DNA of 64,000 bases from Rhodoferax ferrireducens T118 (lineage in GTDB: Bacteria; Pseudomonadota; Gammaproteobacteria; Burkholderiales; Burkholderiaceae_C): NCBI RefSeq assembly GCF_000013605.1, contig NC_007908.1, positions 124,001 to 188,000 of the forward strand, written 5' to 3'. The notes under the pieces were generated by a model that was not told the origin of the DNA, did not search any database, and worked only from the letters and a program-made list of their open reading frames with translations. Both the position numbers and the translations under genes were made by a program. This document shows, piece by piece, positions 33,614 through 41,969 of this stretch; positions within the stretch are counted from its first letter, which is position 1; every line of letters begins with the position of its first letter.

Positions 33614-34868
33614 AGAAGTTCAAGGGTAGAAGTTGGGAAGGTCGGTTGGCCAGCGCCAGCACCACTTGCAGCAGCACTTGCGCGCCGCGTTGCAGGTCGG
33701 CGGGTGCTGTGTGCTCGCGCACGTTGTGGCTGAGGCCGCCCACGCTGGGCACAAAGACCATGGCGCTGGGGCAGACGCGGGCCAGCATTTGCGCGTCGTG
33801 CCCGGCGCCGCTGGGCATACGCTGGTAAGTGCAGCCCAGGGCTTGGGTTTGCTGCTCCACCAGATTGACCACCATGGGGTCAAAGGCCACGGGCTCAAAG
33901 CGGGCCAGCGTGCGGCTGGTGATGCGCACACCCTCGGCCTGCGCGGCTTGCTGGGCGTAGGCGTGTAAATCGCTTTCGGCTTGGGCCAGCGCGGCGCTGT
34001 CGGTGTTGCGCAGGTCCACGGTGAACACGGCCTTTTGCGCGATGACGTTGACCAGGTTCGGACTGAGCCGCACCGCACCCACGGTGGCCAGTTGGCGGCC
34101 ACCCAGGCGTGCGCTCAGTGCGCGCATAAACACCGCCACCTGTGCGGCCACCAGCGCGGCATCGTGGCGCAGCGCCATGGGCGTGGTGCCAGCGTGGTTG
34201 GACTGGCCCTCCACGGTGAACTCGGTCCATGAGATACCTTGCACACCTTCGACCACACCGATCTGCAAGCCCAGTTGTTCCAGCACCGGACCTTGCTCGA
34301 TGTGCAACTCCACATAGCTATCCACCAGCGGTGCGCCAACCGGGGCTGTGCCCTGGTAGCCGATGCGTTGCAGCTCGGCCTGCACCGACACACCGTCGGC
34401 ATCGCAGGTGGCTAGCGCGTCTGGTAGGGGCAGGCCGCCGACATAGACCAGGCTGCCCATCATGTCGGGCTGGAAGCGTGCGCCTTCTTCGTTGGTGAAC
34501 ACGGCCACGGCCAGCGGGCGGCGGGGCTGGACGCCCGCCTCGCGCAGCGCGGTCACCACTTCCAGGCCAGACAGCACGCCGTAGTTGCCGTCATACAGGC
34601 CGCCGGTGCGCACGGTGTCGATATGCGAGCCCACCATCACCGGGGGCAGGTCTTCGGTGCCGGGGAAGGTGCCGACGATGTTGCCGATGGCGTCGATGTC
34701 GACGCGCATGCTCAGCTCACGCATGCGTGCCACGGTCCAGTCGCGCCCCTCGCGGTCGGCATCACTCAGGGCCAGGCGGTTGACACCGCCGCCGGGCAGC
34801 GCACCGATCTGGCCCAGCGCGTGCAGGCTGGCTAGTAGGCGCCCTGCGTTGATCTGTGGTGATGTCAT
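33597..34868 (-). CDS. N-carbamoyl-L-amino acid hydrolase / allantoate amidohydrolase (M20 family)
   Basis: 423 residues. The di-metal site is visible in MVGSHIDTVRTGGLYDGNYG, FTNEEGARFQPDMMGS, ELHIEQGPVLEQLGLQIGVV and PSGAGHDAQML. Family members split between allantoate, ureidoglycine and N-carbamoyl-L-amino acids and cannot be separated by eye. The neighbour acting on N-carbamoyl-D-amino acids favours the carbamoylase reading. It overlaps dpaL by 4 bp and the D-carbamoylase gene by 17 bp. Confidence 0.82.
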   Translation of the reverse strand: MTSPQINAGRLLASLHALGQIGALPGGGVNRLALSDADREGRDWTVARMRELSMRVDIDAIGNIVGTFPGTEDLPPVMVGSHIDTVRTGGLYDGNYGVLSGLEVVTALREAGVQPRRPLAVAVFTNEEGARFQPDMMGSLVYVGGLPLPDALATCDADGVSVQAELQRIGYQGTAPVGAPLVDSYVELHIEQGPVLEQLGLQIGVVEGVQGISWTEFTVEGQSNHAGTTPMALRHDAALVAAQVAVFMRALSARLGGRQLATVGAVRLSPNLVNVIAQKAVFTVDLRNTDSAALAQAESDLHAYAQQAAQAEGVRITSRTLARFEPVAFDPMVVNLVEQQTQALGCTYQRMPSGAGHDAQMLARVCPSAMVFVPSVGGLSHNVREHTAPADLQRGAQVLLQVVLALANRPSQLLPLNFYAPLP

Positions 34869-36097
34869 ACAGAGGCCCCATCCTGCAGCACCTGGGCTGC
34901 ACTGCGGCCCACCAGTTGCTGGTACAGGGCGGGGTCGGTATCGCCCTCGCTGCCAAACAGCAGCACGCGGCTCTCTACCCCCAGGCCGAGTGACGCGCGG
35001 GCAGTGCTGTCGTGCGCGGCGAGCAGGGCCGCGGCCAGGCCCGCCACGGCGGACTCACCGGCGACGATGACCGGGTCACCGCCCTGCGGGCTGGCCAGCA
35101 GGCGCATGGTGTCCACGGCGGCGGCATCGGGGATGGTGCAAAAGGCGTTGGCACCGGTGGCCAGAATGTCCCAAGCCAGCAGCGAGACTTCGCCGCAGGC
35201 CAGGCCGGCCATCAGTGTGTCCAGGTCGCCCTTGACAGCGACCACGGCACCGGCGCGCGCGCTTTGTAGCAGGCAGTCGGCCCGCTCGGGCTCCACCACC
35301 ACGAACACCGGGCGCTGCTCGGCGCTGCGTTCCCAGAAATAGGCGCAGACCGCCGCCGCAAAACCGCCGACGCCGGCTTGCACAAACACGTGCGTAGGCC
35401 ACTGCGGCAGGGCGCTCACCGCCTCGTGCACCATCAACTGGTAGCCCTGCATCACGTCGCGGGGAATGTCCATGTAACCGGGGTAGGAGGTGTCAGAGAT
35501 CACAAACCAGCCATTGGTTTTTGCGTCGCGGTCGGCCTGCTGCACCGAGTCGTCGTAATTGCCCGCGGTGCGCACCACCTGCGCGCCGTAGCGGGCAATC
35601 GCGTCCTTGCGCCCCTCGCTCACGGTGGCGTGGATGTAGATGACGCAGCGGCAGCCCAGCATCTGCGCGCCCCAGGCCACCGAGCGGCCATGGTTGCCGT
35701 CGGTGGCGCAGGTGACGGTGATGTCGCCGCAGGCCTGGCGCAGCGCGGGGTCACTCTGCAGATCGGCATGGCTCACCGGGCGGCCCAGGCGCTGGCCCAG
35801 CTCACGGCACAGCAGGCGCGCCACGGCATAGGCCCCGCCCAGCCCTTTGAAGCTGCCCAGGCCAAAGCGGGTAGCTTCGTCCTTGTAGTGGATGCTGGCC
35901 ACGCCTGCCGTGCGGGCAAGCACAGGCAGCGAGCACAGGCGGGTCACGGTGTAACCCGGCCATGAAGTGATGACGGTCTGCGCTTGCGCCAGGGCGCTTG
36001 CGCTGAGTAGGGTGCTGCGATGTGCGCCATAGGGCTCGGCTTGCTGGAAGCGAGCATTGGGCAGCAGAGTGAACGGGTGTTTTGCAAGTTGTGGCAT
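34865..36097 (-). CDS. dpaL: Diaminopropionate ammonia-lyase
   Basis: 410 residues, fold-type II PLP enzyme. The PLP lysine is in LGSFKGLGGAYAVARLL (near residue 80), and CATDGNHGRSVAWGAQMLGC and YPGYMDIPRDVMQGYQ are typical of DpaL/YgeX. It converts 2,3-diaminopropionate to pyruvate and two ammonia. It lies 14 bp after the RpiR regulator and overlaps the carbamoyl hydrolase by 4 bp. E. coli ygeX is also embedded among carbamoyl-metabolism genes. Confidence 0.88.
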   Translation of the reverse strand: MPQLAKHPFTLLPNARFQQAEPYGAHRSTLLSASALAQAQTVITSWPGYTVTRLCSLPVLARTAGVASIHYKDEATRFGLGSFKGLGGAYAVARLLCRELGQRLGRPVSHADLQSDPALRQACGDITVTCATDGNHGRSVAWGAQMLGCRCVIYIHATVSEGRKDAIARYGAQVVRTAGNYDDSVQQADRDAKTNGWFVISDTSYPGYMDIPRDVMQGYQLMVHEAVSALPQWPTHVFVQAGVGGFAAAVCAYFWERSAEQRPVFVVVEPERADCLLQSARAGAVVAVKGDLDTLMAGLACGEVSLLAWDILATGANAFCTIPDAAAVDTMRLLASPQGGDPVIVAGESAVAGLAAALLAAHDSTARASLGLGVESRVLLFGSEGDTDPALYQQLVGRSAAQVLQDGASV

Positions 36098-36111
36098 GGG
36101 CGTGCTTTGGT

Positions 36112-36963
36112 TTAAAGAGAGGGTTCCAGGTCGTCCAGTTGGGCATGGACTTGTTCGATGGCGGCCATGCGGGCGCGGGCTTTTTGGGGCAGGTGGGCCA
36201 GCGTGGCGGTGGCCAGGTAGTTGATGAGGCTGATGACTCCCACATAGGAGTCAAAAATGGCCTCACCCTGCGGCGGGCAGATGAACAGGGCCTGGGCGCG
36301 TGCCGCCAGCGTGGAGACACGCGCATCGCTGACCAGCACCAGCGCGGCACCGGCATCACAGGCAATGCCCACCACCTGGCTTAGACGGCGGGTGCGCCGG
36401 CGAAAGTCCATGGCCAGCAGCACGTCGCCGCGCTGGATTTCGGCCAGCAGCTCGGCATCTTCACCAGCGCCTTCGTTGAGCAGGTGGACTTCGGCGCGCA
36501 CCTGCGACAGCAGCGCCCGCGCATAGGACGCGGTCATGTAGCCGTTGCGGTAACCGACCACCCAGACGCGACGCGCACCCGCCAGCAACTTGGCCGCCTG
36601 CTGCACGCTTTGATCGGTTACGGCGTCGGCCAGCGCCTGTAACTGCTGTGCATCCTGCGCAACGTGCTGCTGCAAGGGGTTGGCGCGCAGGCCTTGCTGC
36701 GCCACGCGACCCAAAGGCGAGGGCTGAGGAGCGCTCTTGCGCTGATGCTGGCGAAACGCCAGAAAGTCGGCAAAGCCCAGGCGCTTGAAGAAGCGCGCCG
36801 TGCTGGCCTTGGAGACACCGGCCAGCGCCGCCAGCTCGGTGGCGCTGTAGGCCAGCAGGTCTTTTTCATGGACCAGCACCACGTCGGCCAGCTTGCGGTC
36901 CACCAGGGACAGCGCCTCGTAGTGGGCCTGGATGCGCTCGCGCAGGGTGATGATCTGGGTCAT
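36112..36963 (-). CDS. MurR/RpiR-family transcriptional regulator
   Basis: 283 residues from ATG 36963 (MTQIITLRERIQAHYEALSL). N-terminal HTH_6 (LAALAGVSKASTARFFKRLG) and a C-terminal SIS domain (about 125-250; GARRVWVVGYRNGYMTASYA). In RpiR proteins the SIS domain binds the effector, often a phosphosugar; here the context suggests an amino-acid derivative. Divergent from the transporter operon across a 217-bp region with twin operator-like boxes. Confidence 0.9.
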   Translation of the reverse strand: MTQIITLRERIQAHYEALSLVDRKLADVVLVHEKDLLAYSATELAALAGVSKASTARFFKRLGFADFLAFRQHQRKSAPQPSPLGRVAQQGLRANPLQQHVAQDAQQLQALADAVTDQSVQQAAKLLAGARRVWVVGYRNGYMTASYARALLSQVRAEVHLLNEGAGEDAELLAEIQRGDVLLAMDFRRRTRRLSQVVGIACDAGAALVLVSDARVSTLAARAQALFICPPQGEAIFDSYVGVISLINYLATATLAHLPQKARARMAAIEQVHAQLDDLEPSL

Positions 36964-37023
36964 GACAAGGCGACCGGTTGGTTTTGGTGCTGACTTCCCC
37001 AAAACGGGGCGTTTGCACCAAGT

Positions 37024-37040
37024 AGAAACACATTTTTCAT
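37024..37040. promoter_or_regulatory. Operator-like box 1 (GAAA-N6-TTTC)
   Basis: AGAAACACATTTTTCAT. It matches box 2 at 15 of 17 positions, both with GAAA-N6-TTTC dyads. It lies 61 bp upstream of the RpiR start and 141 bp before the binding-protein gene. Confidence 0.5.
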
Positions 37041-37053
37041 GAATTAATGCTTG

Positions 37054-37070
37054 AGAAACAGATATTTCAT
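37054..37070. promoter_or_regulatory. Operator-like box 2 (GAAA-N6-TTTC)
   Basis: AGAAACAGATATTTCAT, 30 bp (about three helical turns) from box 1 in the same orientation. It is a likely site for the divergent RpiR regulator, by position. Confidence 0.5.
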
Positions 37071-37180
37071 ATTGTCCACCATCTGTTTGCAAGGGCAATG
37101 CCAGGCCAAACAGGTGGCACACATCTTGCGCAAGGCTTGGCATGTCCCATTTATCCACTTATCTTGAACAGGAACCTTCC

Positions 37181-37978
37181 ATGAAATTCAAACTGCTTTC
37201 TACATTGGCTGGTGTGTTTGCCAGCGCCGTTTTGTCTTTGGCCACACCGGCCCATGCGGCGGATGATTCGCTGAGTTCGATCCTGGCCAAGAAGTCCATC
37301 GCGCTGGGCGTGGCCTCCGACTTTCCGCCCTATGGCTACATGGGCCCGGACTTCAAACTCACCGGCGTGGACGTGGCCACGGCGCAGTTGATTGCCGACA
37401 AGCTGGGCGTGAAGGCCGAACTTGTGCCGGTGAGCACGCCCAACCGCATTCCCTACCTGCAGACCAAGAAGATCGACTTGATCGTCTCGGCCCTGGGCAA
37501 GAACCCCGAGCGCGAGAAGGTGATCGACTTCACCGTGGCCTACGCACCGTTCTTCCAGGCCGTGTTTGGCCCCAAGGCATTGAGCATCAAGAGCTTTGAC
37601 GATCTGGCGGGCAAAAGCATTGCCGTGACCCGCGGCACCATTCAGGACGACGTGCTGCAAAAGGTGGCCCCGCCCACGCTCAAGATCCAGCGCTTTGAAG
37701 ACGATGCCACCACCGTGGCCGCCTTCATCTCGCAACAAACCCAGTTGCTGGCCACCGGCGCGGCCGTGGCTGCCGCTGCCGTGCAGAAGAACCCGCAGGT
37801 GCAGGCCGAATACAAGCTGCTGCTGAAAGACTCGCCCAACTTCATCGGCGTGCGCAAGGGCGAAACCGCGCTGATGACCAAGGTGAACGAAATCCTGCTG
37901 GCGGCCAAGGCCGACGGTACGCTGGAGAAATACTCACAAAAATGGCTGGGCCGCGGTACCGGCGTGTTGCCTGAGTAA
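37181..37978 (+). CDS. Polar amino acid ABC transporter substrate-binding protein
   Basis: 265 residues from ATG 37181, preceded by CAGGAACC; an in-frame ATG at 37142 would add 13 residues without a signal peptide. Signal peptide MKFKLLSTLAGVFASAVLSL is cleaved after PAHA. The fold is family-3 solute binding: SDFPPYGYMGPDFKLTGVDV, PYLQTKKIDLIVSALGKNPE, VTRGTIQDDVL. The substrate is probably a ureido or diamino acid handled by the surrounding enzymes. First of a four-gene import operon. Confidence 0.9.
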   Translation: MKFKLLSTLAGVFASAVLSLATPAHAADDSLSSILAKKSIALGVASDFPPYGYMGPDFKLTGVDVATAQLIADKLGVKAELVPVSTPNRIPYLQTKKIDLIVSALGKNPEREKVIDFTVAYAPFFQAVFGPKALSIKSFDDLAGKSIAVTRGTIQDDVLQKVAPPTLKIQRFEDDATTVAAFISQQTQLLATGAAVAAAAVQKNPQVQAEYKLLLKDSPNFIGVRKGETALMTKVNEILLAAKADGTLEKYSQKWLGRGTGVLPE

Positions 37979-38014
37979 GTCGCAACAGCACGCGCACCAC
38001 ACTTTTGAGTCGCC

Positions 38015-38677
38015 ATGATTGAATTCAACTTTGGCACCGTGCTGGCACAGTGGCCCATGCTCTTGCGCGGGTTGGGCCTGACGGTGACGCTGACCGCCTT
38101 CTCGGCGCTGCTGGGCACGCTGGCGGGCACGGCCTGTGCCTGGGCGCGTCTGCATGGCGGCCCGATGCTGAAACGGGTGGTGGGTGCCTACGTGGAACTG
38201 GTGCGCAACACGCCGTTCATCATCCAGCTGTTCTTCATCTTCTTTGGCCTGCCTTCGCTGGGGCTGCGGCTGTCGGTGGAAATGGCGAGCGTGCTGGCCA
38301 TGGTGTTGAACCTGGGGGCCTATGCGTGCGAGATCGTGCGCGCCGGTTTGCAGACCACCCCCAGGGGCCAGTTGGAAGCGGCCATGAGCCTGGCGCTGAC
38401 CCCGTGGCAAACCTTCTCGCGCGTGGTGTTGCCGCCAGCATTGGCGCGTATCTGGCCGGCGCTGGTGAGCCAGATCATCATCGTCATGTTGGGCTCGGCG
38501 GTGTGCGGGCAAATCTCGGCGGAAGAACTCTCGCAGGCGGCGAACCTGATTTCCAGCCGCACTTTCCGCAGTTTTGAGTCCTACATCATCGTGACCGGCA
38601 TCTATCTGCTGCTGGCCATTGCGCTGCGGCAGTTGCTGTACTGGGTCGGTCCGCGCTTCATCTTTTCCAGCCGTTAA
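38015..38677 (+). CDS. Polar amino acid ABC transporter permease 1 (HisM family)
   Basis: 220 residues with five or so membrane segments. The HEQRxG-type motif region is visible as YVELVRNTPFIIQLFFIFFG and the EAA loop as EAAMSLALTPWQTFSRVVLP. It pairs with the second permease as the heterodimeric channel. It starts 37 bp after the binding-protein gene. Confidence 0.9.
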   Translation: MIEFNFGTVLAQWPMLLRGLGLTVTLTAFSALLGTLAGTACAWARLHGGPMLKRVVGAYVELVRNTPFIIQLFFIFFGLPSLGLRLSVEMASVLAMVLNLGAYACEIVRAGLQTTPRGQLEAAMSLALTPWQTFSRVVLPPALARIWPALVSQIIIVMLGSAVCGQISAEELSQAANLISSRTFRSFESYIIVTGIYLLLAIALRQLLYWVGPRFIFSSR

Positions 38678-38687
38678 CGGGGGCCAC

Positions 38688-39332
38688 ATGGTTCAGTTTT
38701 CTCTCTGGGACATCTTCACCTTTTTGCTGGGGGCGCTGCGCTGGACGGCGGCGCTCTCGCTGATTGCCTTCATTGGCGGTGGCCTGGTTGGCCTGGGCCT
38801 GCTCATGCTGCGCTTTGCCAAGCTGCGCGGCGCGGCCACGGCGGTAGCCTGGTATGTGCAAATCTTTCAGGGCACGCCGCTCTTGATGCAGCTCTTTCTG
38901 GTCTACTTTGGTCTAGCCCTGCTGGGCATGGACACCTCGCCATTGGTGGCGGCGGCGATTTGCCTCACCTTGTATGCCAGTGCCTACCTGACCGAAATCT
39001 GGCGCGGTTGCGTCAACGCCATTCCAAAAGGCCAGTGGGAAGCCTCCACCAGCCTGGCGCTGAACTTTACCCAGCAGATGCGCCATGTGATCCTGCCGCA
39101 GGCGCTGCACGTGGCGATTGCACCCACGGTGGGCTTTCTGGTGCAGATCATCAAGGGCACGGCGCTGGCCTCGGTGATCGGCTTTGTGGAGCTGACCAAG
39201 GCCGGGCAGATGATCTCCAACGCCACCTACCAACCGTTTCTGGCCTACATCTTTGTGGGTCTTCTGTACTTTGCCCTGTGCTACCCGCTGTCGTGGTGGA
39301 GCCAGCGGCTGGAAAACCGCCGTTTGGCCTGA
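38688..39332 (+). CDS. Polar amino acid ABC transporter permease 2 (HisM family)
   Basis: 214 residues from ATG 38688 (MVQFSLWDIFTFLLGALRWT); the longer frame from 38619 overlaps permease 1 and is rejected. EAA loop EASTSLALNFTQQMRHVILP and YVQIFQGTPLLMQLFLVYFG are typical. Ten bp after permease 1. Confidence 0.9.
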   Translation: MVQFSLWDIFTFLLGALRWTAALSLIAFIGGGLVGLGLLMLRFAKLRGAATAVAWYVQIFQGTPLLMQLFLVYFGLALLGMDTSPLVAAAICLTLYASAYLTEIWRGCVNAIPKGQWEASTSLALNFTQQMRHVILPQALHVAIAPTVGFLVQIIKGTALASVIGFVELTKAGQMISNATYQPFLAYIFVGLLYFALCYPLSWWSQRLENRRLA

Positions 39333-39335
39333 GCT

Positions 39336-40094
39336 ATGACTACATCACCGAATTCCCCGTTTGCGCTGGTTGACATTCGTGGCCTGCACAAGAGTTTTGG
39401 CGCCACCGAAGTGCTCAAGGGCATTGACCTGCAGGTGGGCCGCAAGGAAGTGGTCAGCATCATCGGCAAGAGCGGCTCGGGCAAGAGCACGCTATTGCGT
39501 TGTATCAACGGCCTGGAGACCTTTGAGCGTGGCACGCTGACCGTGGACGGCCAGGCCTTGCAACACGGCGATGCCAACGCCATGCGCGAGCTGCGCCAGC
39601 AGGTGGGCATGATTTTTCAGAGCTTCAACCTGTTCCCGCACCTGAGCGCCGGGCGCAACGTGATGCTGGCCCCGACCCTGGTCAAGGACTTGCCCAAGGA
39701 GGAGGCCAAAGCCCGCGCCCAAGCGCTGCTGGAGCGCGTGGGATTGGGCAGCCTGTTTGACCGCATGCCCGATCAACTCTCGGGCGGGCAGCAGCAGCGC
39801 GTGGCCATTGCCCGTGCGCTGGCCATGGCACCCACCGTGCTGCTGTGCGATGAAATTACGTCGGCGCTGGATCCGGAACTGGTGGGCGAAGTGCTGCAGG
39901 TGGTGGAGATGCTGGCCGTTGATGGCATGACCCTGATTCTGGTCACCCATGAGATGGCCTTTGCCCGCAAGGTCAGCGACCGCGTGGTGTTCATGCACCA
40001 GGGGCTGATCCACGAAGCGGGCACGCCGGACGAGATTTTTAACCGGCCGCAGACACCCGAGCTGCGGCAGTTTCTGTCGGCTTTACGCGACTGA
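39336..40094 (+). CDS. Polar amino acid ABC transporter ATP-binding protein
   Basis: 252 residues. Walker [19 protein letters not shown], signature [17 protein letters not shown], Walker B VLLCDEITSALDPELVG and the H-loop LVTHEMAFA identify a GlnQ-type ATPase. Four bases after permease 2, and 50 bp before the UraD-AllC gene, it completes the importer. Confidence 0.94.
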   Translation: MTTSPNSPFALVDIRGLHKSFGATEVLKGIDLQVGRKEVVSIIGKSGSGKSTLLRCINGLETFERGTLTVDGQALQHGDANAMRELRQQVGMIFQSFNLFPHLSAGRNVMLAPTLVKDLPKEEAKARAQALLERVGLGSLFDRMPDQLSGGQQQRVAIARALAMAPTVLLCDEITSALDPELVGEVLQVVEMLAVDGMTLILVTHEMAFARKVSDRVVFMHQGLIHEAGTPDEIFNRPQTPELRQFLSALRD

Positions 40095-40144
40095 TCCCGA
40101 GAAGTGTCGGCTGCGACCGTGGATGCCAATCGAAAATTCATGCC

Positions 40145-41929
40145 ATGGCAACTCCACCTTTGACTTTGGACCAACTTAACGCAGCCTCGCTGGACGACGC
40201 CCGCGCCATGGTCGCCGGCCTGTACGAGCACTCCCCCTGGATTGCCCGCGCGGCCCTGCAGCAGCGTCCCTTCCGGTCGCTGGCGCAGTTCAAATATGCG
40301 CTCTGCCAGGTGGCGACGAATGCCGGCAAGGACGCACAACTCGCACTTCTGCGCGCCCACCCTGAGCTGGCGGGCAGGGCCTTGGCGGACAAGAGCCTCA
40401 CCGTCGAATCCACCCATGAGCCGAACAAGGCAGGTCTCACGCACTGCACGCCCGCTGAATTTGAAAAGATCCAGCAGCTCAACAGTGACTACAACGCCAG
40501 GTTTGGTTTTCCCTTTATTCTCGCGCTGCGTGGGCCGCGCGGTCTGGGGTTGCAAAAAGCCGAGATCATGGCCACCTTTGAGCGGCGACTGCAGAGTCAC
40601 CCTGACCATGAGTTTCAGGAAGGCTTGCGAAATGTGCACCGCATGGCCGAGATTCGCCTCAACGACAGGTTCGGTAGGTCGATTGAGCGTGGCAATTTGG
40701 TATGGGACTGGCAGGAAGCCCTGGCGCAGTACAGCGACCCCGGCTACGCCGAACTGGGCCAGCTCACCGTCACCTACCTCACCGACGCCCACCGCGCCTG
40801 CGCACAGCGCATCAGCAACAACATGCGTGAGGCCGGATGCGACAAAGTGCATATCGACGCTGTAGGGAATGTGGTGGGGCGCTACAAGGGCACGGGCGCA
40901 AGCCCCAAGGCCCTGATGACCGGCAGTCACTATGACACCGTGCGCAATGGAGGTAAGTATGACGGACGCCTGGGTATCTTTGTGCCGCTGGCTTGCGTGC
41001 AAGGGCTTAAAAGAGCCAACAAGCGCCTGCCCTTCGATCTGGAAATCATTGCCTTTGCTGAAGAAGAGGGCCAGCGCTACAAAGCCACTTTTCTCGGCTC
41101 CGGCGCGCTCACCGGTGACTTCAAGCCCGATTGGCTCGATCAGGTGGATGCCGATGGCATCAGCATGCGCCAGGCCATGAAACAGGCGGGGCTCTGCATT
41201 GACGACATCCCCAAGCTCAAGCGCATTGCCTCTGACTACATGGGCTTTGTGGAAGTGCATATCGAGCAAGGGCCGGTGCTGAGCGAGTTGAACTTGCCGC
41301 TGGGCATCGTCACCTCTATCAACGCCAGCGTGCGCCATACCGGCGAAATGCTGGGCATGACCAGCCATGCTGGAACCACGCCAATGGACCGCCGCCGCGA
41401 TGCGGCTGCAGGTGTCGCCGAGCTGATGCTCTACGTCGAAAGCCGTGCCGCTGCCGACAGCGATTCGGTGGGCACCGTAGGTATCCTGAATGTGCCTGGC
41501 GGCTCCATCAACGTGGTGCCCGGGCGCTGCCAGTTCTCGCTGGACTTGCGCGCACCCACCGATGCGCAACGCGATGCCATGGCCAGCGATGTGCTGGCAA
41601 GAATTGAGCAAATAGCCAAGGCACGCGGCCTGCATTACCACCTGACCGAGACCCTGCGTGCCAGCGCCGCCCCCAGCGCTCCCGCCTGGCAGCAACGCTG
41701 GGAAGCTGCGGTCGCAGCGCTGGGCCTGCCGCTGCACCGCATGCCCAGCGGCGCGGGCCATGACGCCATGAAGCTGCACGACCTTCTGCCCCAGGCCATG
41801 CTGTTTGTACGCGGTGAGAACGCAGGCATCAGCCACAACCCGCTGGAGTCCACCAGCAGCGACGACATGCAGCTTGCCGTGCAAGCGTTTGAACACCTTC
41901 TCAACTCTCTGGCGCAAGAGCTAAGCTGA
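40145..41929 (+). CDS. Fused OHCU decarboxylase (UraD) and allantoate amidohydrolase (AllC)
   Basis: 594 residues. Residues 1-175 are a UraD domain (RAHPELAGRALADKSLTVES, LNSDYNARFGFPFILALRG), the decarboxylase giving S-allantoin. From about 200 to the end is an M20/AllC-type hydrolase (TGSHYDTVRNGGKYDGRLGI, FAEEEGQRYKATFLGS, EVHIEQGPVLSELNLPLGIV, PSGAGHDAMKLHD). The two act at neighbouring steps of uric acid breakdown. No urate oxidase or HIU hydrolase gene is in the window. Fusion makes sense as a bifunctional ureide enzyme; UraD may alternatively be a remnant regulator domain. Confidence 0.85.
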   Translation: MATPPLTLDQLNAASLDDARAMVAGLYEHSPWIARAALQQRPFRSLAQFKYALCQVATNAGKDAQLALLRAHPELAGRALADKSLTVESTHEPNKAGLTHCTPAEFEKIQQLNSDYNARFGFPFILALRGPRGLGLQKAEIMATFERRLQSHPDHEFQEGLRNVHRMAEIRLNDRFGRSIERGNLVWDWQEALAQYSDPGYAELGQLTVTYLTDAHRACAQRISNNMREAGCDKVHIDAVGNVVGRYKGTGASPKALMTGSHYDTVRNGGKYDGRLGIFVPLACVQGLKRANKRLPFDLEIIAFAEEEGQRYKATFLGSGALTGDFKPDWLDQVDADGISMRQAMKQAGLCIDDIPKLKRIASDYMGFVEVHIEQGPVLSELNLPLGIVTSINASVRHTGEMLGMTSHAGTTPMDRRRDAAAGVAELMLYVESRAAADSDSVGTVGILNVPGGSINVVPGRCQFSLDLRAPTDAQRDAMASDVLARIEQIAKARGLHYHLTETLRASAAPSAPAWQQRWEAAVAALGLPLHRMPSGAGHDAMKLHDLLPQAMLFVRGENAGISHNPLESTSSDDMQLAVQAFEHLLNSLAQELS

Positions 41930-41969
41930 GGCCTGTGCCTTCAGCCCTTTGCTTTTGACTGGAACACCC

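Noticed and set aside
39773-41917. 714-codon open frame on the minus strand opposite the UraD-AllC gene
   Set aside because: Long antisense frames are expected in GC-rich DNA; the plus-strand gene has full domains, this one has none.
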